Positions 1 through 11,554 of a stretch of 64,000 nt of DNA are shown here, piece after piece. The notes under the pieces are model-generated. The model was not told where the DNA came from and did no database searches. It saw only the letters and a list, made by a program, of their open reading frames with translations. The position numbers and the translations under genes are program-made. This stretch comes from Hyposmocoma kahamanoa (Eukaryota; Arthropoda; Insecta; Lepidoptera; Cosmopterigidae), in contig NW_020653852.1 in NCBI RefSeq assembly GCF_003589595.1, positions 3,082,193-3,146,192 of the forward strand, read 5' to 3'. Every line of letters starts with the position of its first letter. Within the stretch, counting starts at the first letter, position 1.

Positions 1-209
1 CGGCGGTTTTTATACTGTAGTGAATCGATTCAAACGCGCGTAAACATCGAATTGCAAGCAAGAAGTTTATTATACTGGAGTTTACTCTTAGAATTTCATG
101 TAGTTGCTTCATATGAAAAACTAACTGAAATTAACAAACAAAATTAAAAATAAAACTGTCTCGTATCAAAATGCGCGATACATACGCGCTACAATGCTTC
201 TGCTACGTC
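1..209 (+). repeat. Rep-R, left-truncated by the window edge
   Basis: Positions 68-200 match the core of the Rep-R copy at 58.7-58.9 kb. The element continues after 481 (GCTGCGTCAAATAAAATACA), so the M1 copy between was inserted into it. Confidence 0.6.
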
Positions 210-481
210 CATTGACTTACAAATAAATGGACGACGGGTCTAATACAAAAACCACGAAAAAAATGTCCCAAGTCAACCTATTTAAACGTAGTGACATGTA
301 AAGGAATATGTAAAAGCTAAAACGTTGAATTTAAATTGTAATGTCATCGCAGTACTGTCCAATTTTGCTTGCTTCGCGTTCAGTCGAACAAACGAAGACT
401 AAAGCGTGAATGACGCTCTGTATACGAATTTAACGCCCTATAAGTTCGGACACTTTTTAGTCATATAATTGTAAGTCAATG
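210..481 (+). mobile_element. M1 MITE, copy 1
   Basis: It starts CATTGACTTACAAATAAATG and ends ATATAATTGTAAGTCAATG, an imperfect terminal inverted repeat of about 30 bp. Flanks GCTACGTC and GCTGCGTC form an 8-bp target duplication with one mismatch. It is 272 bp long, the same long subtype as the copy at 23230, with no coding capacity. Confidence 0.85.
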
Positions 482-489
482 GCTGCGTC

Positions 490-876
490 AAATAAAATAC
501 ACGCGTGCATAGTCTCATATTGCAGTGATGATTCGTTTTTTTACCGAAAAATTTTGCATCTCCTTTCCTGTAGTCGATTAATAAAACATTCCCCTGGAAA
601 TCACCATAACAATAATGCCGTCATATTGCATGATATTGTACATAATTCATAATACGCATAATCTATTATGGCATCAGATTTTTTCAGATTAATCTGTTGA
701 TCTGATGATAACAACCAAACTGACGTCATATCTCTTATCAGGTAAAGGAATTCCTAACCAAGCAGCTTACTAAAACTGTATATTTCCATCAAATTTAATA
801 TACCGGTCTGCATAGAGCTGATAAATTAAAAACTAAGAACATTCAAAATGGAAGCATTATTTTTAAAGTAGAATCT
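490..876. other. AT-rich stretch without recognised features
   Basis: No coding frame, RNA or clear repeat was recognised beyond the short end of Rep-R at 490-510. Confidence 0.4.
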
Positions 877-1110
877 GCATTCCGGTTTTGAAGGGTAAGG
901 GTGCTGGTGAAATTACAGGCACAAGAGACTTGTCAACTTAATTATGTCCCAGGGTGACTGGCGCAGGGTGGTGGCATCTCTTTCGATCTTTGCGTTTTAA
1001 AGCTCTGAGTGGCACTGCAACTGTTATGAACAGGTGTGTCGCTTACCATCAGGTGCACGACTTGTTCGTCCCGTCACTTGATATTATAAAAAGAATTTCC
1101 CTGGGCGAAC
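877..1110 (-). repeat. Rep-A
   Basis: Reverse-strand Rep-A from GCATTCCGGTTTTGAAGGGT to GTTCGTCCCGTCACTTGATA. The 65-codon frame inside it is only a by-product of the repeat. Confidence 0.85.
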
Positions 1111-1477
1111 TCTTTCTTTTCTCTACTGCTATTAAAATATTATTCTTTTGATTTTGGTTTTAATGTATTTTTTTATATTTCATTAATGGAACGAATAAGT
1201 CATGCGCGTTATGGTAAACGATGGTTAGATTTTAAGATTTTTCTATGCCCATCAGTTACTTAGTCTCAAAGTAGGTGATAGAAATTATTCACCAAGTTTT
1301 ACAATATACCTCAATACTCGTAAATAGTATCATATTGTAGAAATGTAGAATATCACATAAATGTGCCTGGTGTATGTACGGCAAACCTCAATATAAAAGC
1401 AATGGATTTCATTTTTTCAATGTTTACCCTCTGGTCTTTGGTCTGGTCTAGTCTGTCCCCGACTCCCGAGCACTGAC

Positions 1478-2000
1478 CAGAGGTCCCGGAGTTGATTCGC
1501 CGGTCGGGAGAAATATTTGTATGTAATTAAGTTTTATTAAATGTAAAGGATATTTCACCACCATTATGATCAACAATTTTATTTTTTTGACCCCACTAGT
1601 TTGTTATGATTATTAATAACAAAAATAGAACACTTGGAAAAAATCCACTTCGATCCGGTGGGATTCGAACCAACGTCTCCCAGCAAACCGTGACAGACGC
1701 TATGTTAACTAAGCCACAGAACGAATGTTTCCACGTGTTTGTTGCAGATCTTTGTTTCGTTTTTTAACAACTATTTGCAATAGCGCCATCTGTGAGAAAT
1801 CTATGAATGTTTTTTCTACACTCAAGTCAATCGGATCGTATCGTAATGATTTTTTTTCTAAGCGTTCGATATTTGTTTAATAATAATATTTGTGTGGTTT
1901 ACATTTATTTCTCTCGTGAATTTGAGTGTAATTTGTAATTGCAAAACGATGCAGGGTGTCTATATTGCGGGGCTATGAGTGTGTGCGTAATATATACATA
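1478..2000 (+). repeat. SINE-B split by a Rep-C insertion
   Basis: The head part (GGTCCCGGAGTTGATTCGCC, GGGAGAAATATTTGTATG) lies at 1478-1530. The body (TACATTTATTTCTCTCGTGA to GCGGGGCTATGAGTGTGTGC) resumes at about 1898. The piece between is Rep-C. Confidence 0.7.
1560..1850 (-). repeat. Rep-C inserted in SINE-B
   Basis: Reverse strand carries the B-box-like GGTTCGAATCC (1665-1675) and an A-box-like TGGCTTAGTTAACATAGCG. AT-rich arms (CCACTAGTTTGTTATGATTA on one side, GCGCCATCTGTGAGAAATCT on the other) are typical of this family. Confidence 0.75.
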
Positions 2001-2039
2001 GGTACTCTAACTAAAACGGACTCTCCTCTAAAACCACTG

Positions 2040-2236
2040 CACGTGTTCCTGAACACGTATAACTTCCCACCTCGTAAAAGTGTCATACCAAAAATGTCAA
2101 AAAGTCGTAACTCCCCATACGCGGCTTTTGACTAACAAGCTTTTCACTCGTGACGTCGACGACCAAGCGGGCGTGTAGTCCGAGTCCACCAATGAGAACG
2201 ATTGTCGCCTCATTATATACCACCAGAATGAGCCTC
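2040..2236 (+). promoter_or_regulatory. Candidate promoter, GC-rich
   Basis: A unique, locally GC-rich stretch contains a CRE-like TGACGTCG (about 2150), a TATA-like TTATATAC at 2213-2220 and an arthropod initiator-like TCAGT at 2235-2239. TATA-initiator spacing is about 23 bp, shorter than usual, so this is a weak call. Confidence 0.3.
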
Positions 2237-2330
2237 AGTGCCGCAAACTCTGCTCGCAAGCTGGCCCGGACGGTCGCCATCCGCGTCTCAAAGTTACACT
2301 CGTGAAAGTGTTTGTGCTCGTCTTTCGAAA
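2237..2330 (+). other. Candidate non-coding first exon
   Basis: It begins at the initiator-like TCAGT and ends at a splice-donor-like AAAAA|GTGAGTACAT (GT at 2331). An ATG at 2229 would encode a 25-codon upstream frame (MSLSAANSARKLART and on). No downstream exon was recognised. Confidence 0.25.
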
Positions 2331-2339
2331 AAGTGAGTA

Positions 2340-3250
2340 CATTTTATCTTCATCAGACGAAATTTATCTCTTTTTGATGTCACGATTTGTGAATGATCAG
2401 AGTGGCCTCGGAATATGAAGTAAGCGATTCTAAAAAAGAATTTTCCTTTTACAATATGCATGTAACACTTTTCCGTTCTTTTTCATTAAATCGAACACAA
2501 ATTTTAAAAATTCTAATTTAAAATCTCGATTCCAAGTTAACTCTGATATTTTTAATTGTTGCGTTCTTTATTTGCTTTTAGAATGAAATAAATGTATATT
2601 TTTTAAATTAAAATTCTCAATATTTCAGTTTCTGCAATTTGAGTAGTTCACATTTAACTATAAAAATTGCAATAAAAACTTTCATAATTTAAAAATTTTA
2701 CTTTTTTACTTTAATAATTTCTACACTTACATCGATTGCAAAAAATATATCTTATTTTAAAATTAAAGTGCATTTTGCAGTTAAATCAATAATTAATATA
2801 TTGAAAAGATTATCGTGGATTTGTGTCTTTATTTGTTTTACGTAAATAATTTTCAACGGTTCTTTTTCGAATCGCAAAAAAGGAAATAAAAAATGATTTC
2901 GATACGATAAACCGACCTTGAAATGTCAAGATGCATACGATACTTCCTTTTGGTTTTTCCGCAAGTCAACGTTACGATTCTTAACTTTTATTACCTTACC
3001 AATTTATCATTAATTAGAATATATTTATTTATTTAACAATTATTCCCCATTTTTTTAATTTTTTTTTTTAGATTTAGAATTTAAAAGCAGAATCAGACTT
3101 CATTGGTCGTATTATGATAATTAAAAATATGAAAGAATATGAACTTTTTTGTTCTACAGCATTTTCAAGATACTAATTACCTTTATTATCAATTTTCGAG
3201 TATTTACATTTTTAGTGATTGTTAGGGAACCTGAGACACGAGGTTGAGTG
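2340..3250. other. AT-rich non-coding stretch
   Basis: Very AT-rich with homopolymer runs. I see no gene, RNA or recognised repeat. Confidence 0.5.
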
Positions 3251-3254
3251 CATG

Positions 3255-3590
3255 TAATTTCACTAGCAAGCACCGTCACGCTTCAAAATCGGAACGCTGT
3301 ATTGCTCACAATACTGCTTGGCGGCAGAAATAGGTAAGGTGGCTGTAATTCCTTGGACGAATTCTTTCCCAAGGAACTCTACTTCTACTAAAAGAAGGAA
3401 GGAAGTACTGCCATCTTACCAATTTCTGCCGCCAAGCAGTAATTAGAGCATTATAAAGGTGCTGATGAAATTACTGGCACGTGGAACTTGTCAACTTATG
3501 TCTCTTCTCTAAATGACGGGCACAGTGACTGTGCCCCTGATCTTTATGATTTAAAGCTCTGAGAACACTGCAGTTGTCCGTCCCGTAACT
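3255..3590. repeat. Rep-A tail-to-tail inverted pair
   Basis: The right half of Rep-A on the + strand (3263-3395, GCTTGGCGGCAGAAATAGGT) is followed directly by a reverse-strand copy (3395-3590, TTTCTGCCGCCAAGCAGTAA). The shared tail sequences make an imperfect hairpin centred near 3390. Confidence 0.8.
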
Positions 3591-4019
3591 TTGAAAGAGT
3601 TTCTCCGCGCTCCTTGTGGAAAGAGTTTCTTCGACTTTTTTGAAGTAAATTTAAAAGCAGTACTAAGTTTCCTTTGCACTATGATATTGGGTTTGAAAAT
3701 AATGTCAACAGGCCTATTAAAGGCTGACAACGCATAGGATTTGATGTTGAGGTGTCCACGAGTGAACCACCAACTTAACATTAAAAAAAACTGAAATCGC
3801 AAAGTTCGCCGTAACCATCGGACTTGTAAAAATCCCGAAACGTCGTTTTTAAAAAACCAATATGCGCGTTAAAACCTAAAAACTCATCTCGCTGATGCAA
3901 ATGGGGCGATGCATAGTCACCAAACTTAGTGCGAAGACGGTTGCTGCAGCTTTTCACCGTTCTAATCCCTGTGGCGGCAACTTTAATTTCTAAGTTACGT
4001 GCTTAACATTAGTATTGTT

Positions 4020-4380
4020 TAATATTCTCTCGTTACGGTAAAGGATGACATTGCGAAACCTGCACGTTGAAAACGATTTAAAACCAAATTGGGCAAAAGT
4101 TTATACATCCCACTGTCGGGTCTTCGAGGCGAGGATTTAAGCCGTAGTCCGTCACGCTGCCCCAATGCGGGTTGGGGACTACACACATTTTCCGACGGTT
4201 GTGAACCTTTTTCGATTCTGTTTTCGTTCATCGAAAAACTCATGGTTAATTTGAAATAAAATTTCGCACATAAATTCCGAGAAATTCAGAGGTACGAGAC
4301 TGGATTCGAACCCACGGCCTCTGCTTGAGAGGCAGTAGGTCAAACCATTAGGCTACCACGGCTTCCGGTCATTTTGCTTT
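4020..4380 (-). repeat. SINE-D
   Basis: Reverse-strand head has a tRNA-like B box (GGTTCGAATCC-type, TGGATTCGAACCCACGGCC on +) and TAGCCTAATGGTTTGACC. The body includes CCAATGCGGGTTGGGGACTA and TTCATCGAAAAACTCATGG. Sister copies lie at 50740 and 52560. Confidence 0.75.
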
Positions 4381-4950
4381 GAAATATTTTTCAAGACGCC
4401 AAAGTTTCCTTAACAAAATTAATAGTACTACGTTACAACCAAATAGCTTTTCTTAGCATATTAGTTTATCGTTTAAAAACGATAACAAACAGGTGTTCAA
4501 TGCATTGGGTAATTATGCCTGTAGTCACATCTATCCTATAGTTGGCAACCTCGCCTTATGTTACACAATTAAGGACTATTAACTGTTAGTTCATTGATTA
4601 ACAAAAGTAATATAGATTTGATCTTAAATATTCCGTACGAATAGTGAAGTCTTGGCGATCTTTCGTAACGGCCTATGTCCATCAGTGGACGTCTGGCTGA
4701 TAGGATGATTATGGTTCGGTATAAATATCATTTTCCGTTACTTTTCTCTTAACGGGCATTTTTCGGGTTAGTTTTTTTTTGCCTAAATTTGGTGGCAATT
4801 TTTATTGTTTCAATATTCTCATGGAGTATTTTTTATATTCGAGTGTAATATTCTGAAATATGATATAATATAATATGATATAATTATATGATATAATTAT
4901 ATGATATGATATAATTTTTAAGCTTTTTAAATGTGAAGATGTTTGATAAC
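4381..4950. other. Non-coding, with LINE 3' remnant and TA-rich low complexity
   Basis: CGGCCTATGTCCATCAGTGG and ACGTCTGGCTGATAGGATGA (4670-4712) match the usual 3' end of a lepidopteran LINE. 4855-4915 is a TGATATAAT-type low-complexity run. Nothing else was recognised. Confidence 0.5.
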
Positions 4951-4959
4951 CATAATATT

Positions 4960-5270
4960 CAATTATTTTTCACCACGAGTATGTTATAATTAATACAAAG
5001 ATCGAACATTTGGAAAAAAACTGGCTGACTGAAGAAATACATTTCTCACACTTGGCGCAACGGCAAAAAAGTCGTTAAAAACCAAAAACAACGATCTGCA
5101 ACAAGCACATAGAAATTCCGCTAGTTCGTTCCGTGACTTAGTTGGCATAGCGTCTGGCAAGGTTGGCTGGAAAACGTTGGTTCGAATCTAGCCGAAACGA
5201 AGGTATTTTTTCAAAGTGTTCTATCTCTGTATTAATAATTATGATTTAATATTTCATAATAATGTACTCG
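4960..5270 (+). repeat. Rep-C
   Basis: Left arm, then GACTTAGTTGGCATAGCGTC and GGTTCGAATC. It ends in AATAATTATGATTTAATATT. AT-rich arms occur on both sides of the tRNA-like box. Confidence 0.75.
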
Positions 5271-5289
5271 AACACTTAAATTATAATAA

Positions 5290-5940
5290 TTGCCACCGGA
5301 ATTAGGTTCAGAAAACTAACCTCAGAATTGCCTAAAACTGTTTTTAGTTTTTGATATTTTTAAACGTAATACGGTTACTGCAAGCAAAAAGCAAAAACCT
5401 AAATGGTTTTTGCTAAATTACTTATGTAAAAAAACTTTCAATTTTACTATTGCTATAGTGTACTCAATACATAATGCTTCTCACCGAATTATAGCAACGT
5501 TAGAGTGTAAAATTTTTATCATAATTATTTTTACCCCGATTAGGCTTGTTATTCGAAAACTCTTTTTACTTGTCTTTTTTGTTAAAAAATTAGTAATAAA
5601 TACGACAGACAACTCCCATATTTTGATGTGAATTTTCAGAACATAGTAGTAGAGCTCCTCGTGAAAAAGTTAGTCTGTTAATAAAGATTATCCGCCATTA
5701 ATCGACTAAACTGGACGATTTATACGTCAGAAAGGTGTGTCAGTTTAGTCAATGTTCAGAGGAAACAACTCTTTATCAATGTCAGATAACATTTGACAAG
5801 TGATAACGATGATTGTACAAAAATTTTAGGTCACTCTAACTACTTATCTGTTTCCTAACACCGTGGCTTAGCGTCTATTTATGCCGCCCGGGACCTACCT
5901 TAAATTTCCTGCCCCCTTTATTTACACGATTACAGAATTA
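5290..5940. other. No recognised features
   Basis: AT-rich. The 73-codon frame at 5410 lacks any protein-like features and is best taken as chance. Confidence 0.4.
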
Positions 5941-5942
5941 GT

Positions 5943-6245
5943 TTTTTTTTTTCATAATATCAAGTGATGGGACGAACAAGTCGTGCGCCTGATGGTAAGC
6001 TACACGCCTGTCCGTAACAGTTGCAGTCTCCTCAGAGCAGAGCTTTAAATCGCTAAGATCTGAGGGGCACTGTCACTGCGCCCGTCATCCTGACACATAA
6101 ATTGACAAGTCCCATGTGCCTGTAATTTTACCAGCACCCTTCAAAACCGGAACCCAGTGACGCTGACATTACTGCTTGGCGGCAGAAATAGGTAACGTGG
6201 CAGTAGTTCCCAGGACGAACTCTTTCAAAGGGAGTTCTACTGAGG
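5943..6245 (+). repeat. Rep-A, nearly full length
   Basis: Runs from a T-rich start and AATATCAAGTGATGGGACGA through GCTTGGCGGCAGAAATAGGT to GGGAGTTCTACTG. This is one of the best copies for defining the family. Confidence 0.88.
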
Positions 6246-6880
6246 CCAATATAATTTGCGTTCATTCTTTAGGCGATCACGGACTGTTGGAGTTGACAAG
6301 CACCCTGTGTACTAGGGATGCGCATCTTTTACGCATTGTGACGTAAAAACAATCCATAAGTACATACATTCATGATGCGCTACAGAAGGGGCAGCCCTAA
6401 ACACGTTAAAAAACAAATAATGTGTAGCAAATCACAAAGCCTTTTTTATTATTATATTGCATTTTTCCTATTTTTAAGTTTTTAGCTATCTAACCTGACG
6501 AGGTTCACGCAACATTGATTTTATTAAGTACTTTTGCTAATAAATACCTACTAAATTTTGAATTCAATCGCCAACTGACAGTAGGCGTTTTTTCAATACA
6601 AAAGACATCAACGATTACACACATCAAAGTATTTCACAGATAAGTAGGCGCATTCTGTCAACAAAATAAATATTGCATCATTCCTAGTAACAAGTAACCC
6701 ATGGGGCGGTAATTCCGGGAACTTCGTCATTGATAAGAACTCAATGTTGCATTTTAAAATCAAAATGAAACTTATACCAAGGGCGTTACTGTACTATCTG
6801 GAAGAAAAACTGTTTGACAAAAATAAATAAATTTAATGAATGTGCTGTACTTAACTTGCGTACATTTATGAGCATTTACA
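6246..6880. other. No recognised features
   Basis: AT-rich sequence without coding or RNA signals. Confidence 0.4.
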
Positions 6881-6884
6881 CACG

Positions 6885-7330
6885 GCGACCTATAGCAGCG
6901 AGACAAACGCGCGATTGTATCGCGACCGCGCGTGAATCGATGCAGACGCTCGTTTGTTTTTTAAGATACTATGAACAGGATGAACAAATCGTGCGCCTTA
7001 TTGTAAGCGACTACATAACAGTTGCAGTGCCACTCAGAGCTTTAAATCGCAAAAATCTGAGAGGCACAGCCACCAGGGCCGCCGCTCTGAGACAAACGTT
7101 AACAAATCCCATGTGCCTGTAATTTTACCAGCACCCTTCAAAACCGGAACGCTGTAATGTGAACATTTCTACTTGGCGGCAGAAATAGGCGAGGTTTCTC
7201 ATTCACAAGGAACTACTACCAAATCATCTCATGTTGAATCATTAAATACGTGCGAATGTATCAATGCAAACGTGTCGATGCAGACACGCTCATCGCGACA
7301 AAATGGCGGGTAAATCTCCAATACCATAAA
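6885..7330 (+). repeat. Rep-R-like sequence split by Rep-A
   Basis: CGCG-rich pieces at 6885-6960 (AAACGCGCGATTGTATCGCG) and 7240-7330 (ATGCAAACGTGTCGATGCAG) resemble Rep-R ends. A Rep-A copy on the + strand occupies 6965-7215 between them. Confidence 0.55.
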
Positions 7331-7405
7331 ACAAAGTGTCGCGATTCAAGGTATTAAGGTTTTCGCGATTGTCACATAGAAGAAATGAAACTATTTTTCG
7401 GATTT
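7305..7405 (-). repeat. Copy of the 61.5-kb and 35.0-kb repeat
   Basis: Contains the inverse of TCGCGAAAACCTAA and of ATTTCCTATGTG-type sequence shared with 34978-35060 and 61535-61620. Confidence 0.5.
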
Positions 7406-7664
7406 GAATCGCATAGACGTACGTTTAAATTGTTTTTCTTTAATTTTAAATTTATTTTTTTTTTTAAATCAAACGTTTCAGGCCCTTTGCAAGTCCCATA
7501 GACTGACCGGACTAGCAATCACCCAATTTTTTCATTATAGTTACAAAAGTTATTCAATTAAATATCTTATTTTTTTATTTACCAAAGATCATTCAAATTT
7601 AAGTTACAAACGCTTTACAAATTATTTTATTTTAAGAATTTAAATATTTAATTTTTTTATTATT

Positions 7665-7845
7665 TGATATTCAATTATTTTTTATGTGAAGTTACACCAC
7701 TAGTTTGTTATACCTAATTATTAATACAAAGATCGAACATTCAGAAAAAATTCCTTCGATCCGGCCGGATTCGATTTGTATTAATAATTATAACAAACTA
7801 GTGGAGTAATTTCACATAAAAATAATTGAGTATCAATTCAATAAA
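7665..7845. repeat. Inverted pair of Rep-C arms
   Basis: A reverse-strand arm (AATTATTTTTTATGTGAAGT, CCACTAGTTTGTTATACC) meets a forward arm (ATAACAAACTAGTGGAGTAA, AATAATTGAGTATC) across a centre near 7768. This forms a palindrome with arms of about 80 bp. Confidence 0.8.
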
Positions 7846-8115
7846 AAATTAAATACAATGAATAGCGTAATCTGCAGCCAGGACTGGTAGCTGTAAAGGT
7901 ATCTAACTGGGTGACGAAATACTTAAGATTAAGAAGAAAAAGTCGTTGTAAAACCAAATACAAAGACACGACAACAAGCACATAGAAAAATTCGTGAGGT
8001 CCGCTGGTTCGTTCCGTGGCTTAATTGGTATAGCGTCTGCCACGGTATGCTAGAAGATGTCGGTTCGAATCCGGCGGAATCTGAGTGCTCTATCTTTGTA
8101 CTAATAATTATAATA
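7846..8115 (+). repeat. Rep-C body and tRNA-like box
   Basis: GGACTGGTAGCTGTAAAGGT, then GTGGCTTAATTGGTATAGCG and GGTTCGAATCCGGCGG, ending with another ACTAATAATTATAATATAAA arm. Confidence 0.8.
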
Positions 8116-9410
8116 TAAATATTACTAAATTAAATACAATAGTTTAAAAGAAATGAGAAATAAATTAAAAAAGCGGCTATGTCCCATTTGCGACGCTGCC
8201 TAAGTCGCGCGTGCTTGTAAAGACATACATCATGTCCACAAAAATGTATAACAAATTACCTGATCTATTAAAAAACGAAACAAATGATAAAGTATTAAAA
8301 TATAAATGAAATGATTTATTACGATTAAACAAAAGGTTTTTATTATATTAATTGATTACTGGTCGAAAGATTCTAACCCAAAATAACAATGTAAACAGCC
8401 TTCTTCTCATCCTCTCCTCCCTTCTAATTTGAAGAGTTTATGATAATATGATATTTTACTATGTAACACCCTTGAACACCATTGTAGAAGATAAAAAAAA
8501 GTATTGAATATAACAGCAACGATTAACAACTCCGTTGTAATTGCATCGCTACTAAATCGACTCTGTTGCATCATTTCGACGACTCCGATTATTTTGGGAT
8601 CGTTGACAAAACCCTATACAGTCAGTATTACAAATATTGCATCACACGTAGGGACCCCCTGAGAGGTCTGTAACCTTTCCGGGAATCGACCCTTACCACG
8701 TGACGTTGAAAGTGACTAACTGTATGGGTATTTCCGAAATGGAACACAGCTTACTATTAAATCGCTTGACGTCGGCGGCGCGCGGTTGACTTGTCAGAAA
8801 TGTTGGACAAAAAAACTCTTGTTCGCTGCCGTTTTACTCATGTTCTAACTTAAAACTATTTGTTATTAAGCCGGTAAGGGGATATTATCTGTTTTTTTTT
8901 GTTACTCGCAATTAGCATTAAAACTGTTTCGTCTTTTTTTTAGAATCTTTTTTGGAGTTTTTTTAACGGGACTGACAACGGGAGTAACAATAATGTATAC
9001 TATAAAGTTGAAATTGTATATAGTCGTCAGAGTAAATATCTCGTATGTGATTTCTATGTAATTTTTCAGGACGAAGGTAAAAATGTGGTGTGAAATGTAG
9101 TAAACGCAATAATGTTTGCAGTTTAGCATTTTAATTTGTTAAAGTGTATTTCCTTCAGGTACTTATTATACTTTAATAACGTGTTTGATAAAGAAGCTAA
9201 TAACATTTTCTTCAACAAAAATCAGTTAAAATTAATTATGTGAAAACGCATATGGGAGGTTTTTTCACTCTAAAGCGACAATGAATAATGTAAATTATTT
9301 TTTCATTTTTTTTATCTTTTTCTCATATAATCTGCTTAGTAATGCCATAAGTTTGTATGTATCATTACTATGTTGGAGGACCTGGTGACTGGTACTTTTT
9401 TTTATGATAG
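8116..9410. other. No recognised features
   Basis: A 1.3-kb AT-rich stretch. A small GC-richer spot at 8765-8800 (GACGTCGGCGGCGCGCGG) could be regulatory, but nothing supports a gene. Confidence 0.4.
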
Positions 9411-9414
9411 CATA

Positions 9415-9535
9415 ATTGCGCATTTAACCTCCAACTCACCTGACGGAAAGTGACGATGAGGTCGACGATGGACCATAAATTATGCCTATTCACTTTCGCC
9501 TTGAAAAGGCCCAAGGTAAAAATGTTAAAGGCCCA
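9415..9535 (+). repeat. Rep-F
   Basis: GCGCATTTAACCTCCAACTC, CACCTGACGGAAAGTGACGA and CACTTTCGCCTTGAAAAGGC recur, diverged, at 37435-37540. Confidence 0.55.
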
Positions 9536-9647
9536 TAGCTTGACGCTTCGTACGAATTTCTGGAATATCCACTGGGTGGAACTCCAGGCTACGTCATTAC
9601 TATTACAAAATGTGTAAAATGTATTAAAATTACTAAGATCTTTATGT

Positions 9648-9940
9648 AGTTTTTTTATATATATAGTACCAAATGGCGGGATGAACAAGTCATACGCCTG
9701 ATGGTAAGCGACACGCCTATCCATAACAGTTGCAGTGCCACTCAGACCTTTGAATCTCAAAGATCTTAGGGGCACTGTCACTGCGCTCGTCCGCCCGTTG
9801 ACAAGTCCCATGTGCCTGTAATTGCGGGAGCACCCTTACCCTTCCAAACCGAAACGCAATAACGCTCAAATTACTACTTGGCGGCAGATATAGGAACTGC
9901 CCTCGACGAACTCTTCCACAAGGAGCTCTACTGCCAGTGT
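9648..9940 (+). repeat. Rep-A, nearly full length
   Basis: From ACCAAATGGCGGGATGAACA to AAGGAGCTCTACTGCC. The 147-codon reverse frame at 9368-9811 is made of this repeat plus Rep-F and is not a gene. Confidence 0.87.
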
Positions 9941-10159
9941 AATATTTGTATTTAGTGCAGAAATTATATTATATTATTATGTTATAACGGTCAAATGGCC
10001 TTTACACTTTCAGTATTATTAAAAAGCAATTTTGCGTTTTAGATAAAATCTTATCTAATCCATTTTTAACTACATCAGTTTAATAGTCACATATTTATGT
10101 AGTTAATGGGAAATTAAAATATAGTTTATTTCCTAATTAAATAAAATTTACTACCTTAC

Positions 10160-10445
10160 GGTTAGATAGATAGATAGATAAAACGTTTATTGTCTTGCAT
10201 CACACACACAATATTATAATAAAGTAAATTGATTAAAAGAGACACACATAAATCAAAATTAAAACGAAAAAAAAGCGTAAAAACATAATACTAACCTAAT
10301 CATCAACAGCTTGTGTGTGCTAAAGCAAGCCAAATAGGTCGTGGCTCAGTGCAAAATTTGCTCAAGAGCAAGGCACTGATTTTCAGCCACCACCTGCGAG
10401 GGTAGCGCGTTGCGGTGCATCAAAAACAAAAACATTGTGAGGTGA
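10160..10445 (-). mobile_element. Possible LINE 3' end with GATA repeat
   Basis: A short (TAGA)n run, AAAACGTTTATTGTCTTGCA, then A-rich DNA and a GC-richer stretch with GGTAGCGCGTTGCGGTGCAT. This layout is seen at 3' ends of lepidopteran LINEs read in reverse. No coding domain is left. Confidence 0.35.
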
Positions 10446-11215
10446 ATGTAGCGTGCATATGTTAGTATCACGTGAGAATTATGTACATTATAAAATATTT
10501 AAAAAAAAATTAGTAACTGTAAAAAATAAAAATTTGAAAAAAAATAGTAATATAAATTCATAATTGGTATAATTAAAATAAAATAATAATCAGTACTGTA
10601 GCGCTGGAGAGCGGAGGGGGTGCGTAGAAATTGAGACGCAGACGGAAAGTGCACAAGGCGTATATTAAATACACGACGAAACAAAAAGGTATGCGGCCAG
10701 GGACCCAGACGTATGTCTCACTAGCGTGAAAGCACACAGTTCAGTGCCAAAACCTTAGAATAGCAGTAATAGGACCGAATCGTCTCAACAACTTGAGTGC
10801 CGTTCAGTGCCGTATCAATGCTGTAGTGGTAGTATCAATAATTCAAAACATATGAGATTACATATACTATTGGAGTTAACAAAACGATAGCGCGTTTCAG
10901 AGTACAACTAATGCCATCTAGCGGTGGCGCGATGGAACTATTGGCGGGTTGAGGTTATAGTTGTTACAGTACTTAATATTGCCGGTTGCCGGTCACTTTA
11001 CTCCCAGGAAGCATTAAGAAATAAAGAAAATTATATTTTTTTATAACTACCTAACTTGATCATTTCGCTATCGAAAATTGTTACGCTATTACGTAGAAAA
11101 CACACTGCGAAACATTTCTTCCTTCGTTCATTTGTAAATACACTTCGGAGAAGTAATATATTTATTAATATCATCAACTCGCTATAATTCAAAGTGACTA
11201 AGACATTCTGATTAT
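10446..11215. other. Unique sequence, no gene recognised
   Basis: 10590-10930 is somewhat GC-richer (GCCATCTAGCGGTGGCGCGA at 10913). No frame or splice pattern was convincing. Confidence 0.35.
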
Positions 11216-11221
11216 AATTTT

Positions 11222-11362
11222 TTTATAACTTCAAACAACGAGACGAATTAATCGTGTGTCTGGAGGCCACTGAGTCATCTAACTGGTTGAGGTTCCACTC
11301 AGAGCTTTAAATTGCAAAGATCGGAGGGGCACTGCCTCCACACTCGTCATCCTGAGACATGA
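11222..11362 (+). repeat. Rep-A, left part
   Basis: Diverged start AACGAGACGAATTAATCGTG, then CACTCAGAGCTTTAAATTGC. It breaks at CTGAGACATGAT. Confidence 0.75.
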
Positions 11363-11554
11363 TGTCGGGGATGGTGCAAATACGTGCGTGTAGCATTGGT
11401 AAAAGGCGCGTATCTGCAGTAAACCAACTTTTACAGGATTTAACGTTATTACTTTTATTTTCGCACAGTAAGCATTAATTTATGTTGTTTACGGACTTCC
11501 AACAATAGATTCCCGTAAATCACTTAAGATTTAATTTGGCCATAAAATTACCGA

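Noticed and set aside
954..1151. 65-codon frame containing LRFKALSGTATVMN-type sequence
   Set aside because: The same peptide recurs at 9368-9811, 16551-16772 and elsewhere because all are the reverse strand of Rep-A. This is a repeat by-product, not a gene family.
9368..9811. 147-codon reverse frame
   Set aside because: Composed of Rep-A plus Rep-F. No domain, no promoter and diverged copies are not open.
10163..10180. Spaced short repeats as a CRISPR-like array (also 24716-25050)
   Set aside because: Repeats are a simple microsatellite or diverged contiguous units without unique spacers, in a eukaryotic context.
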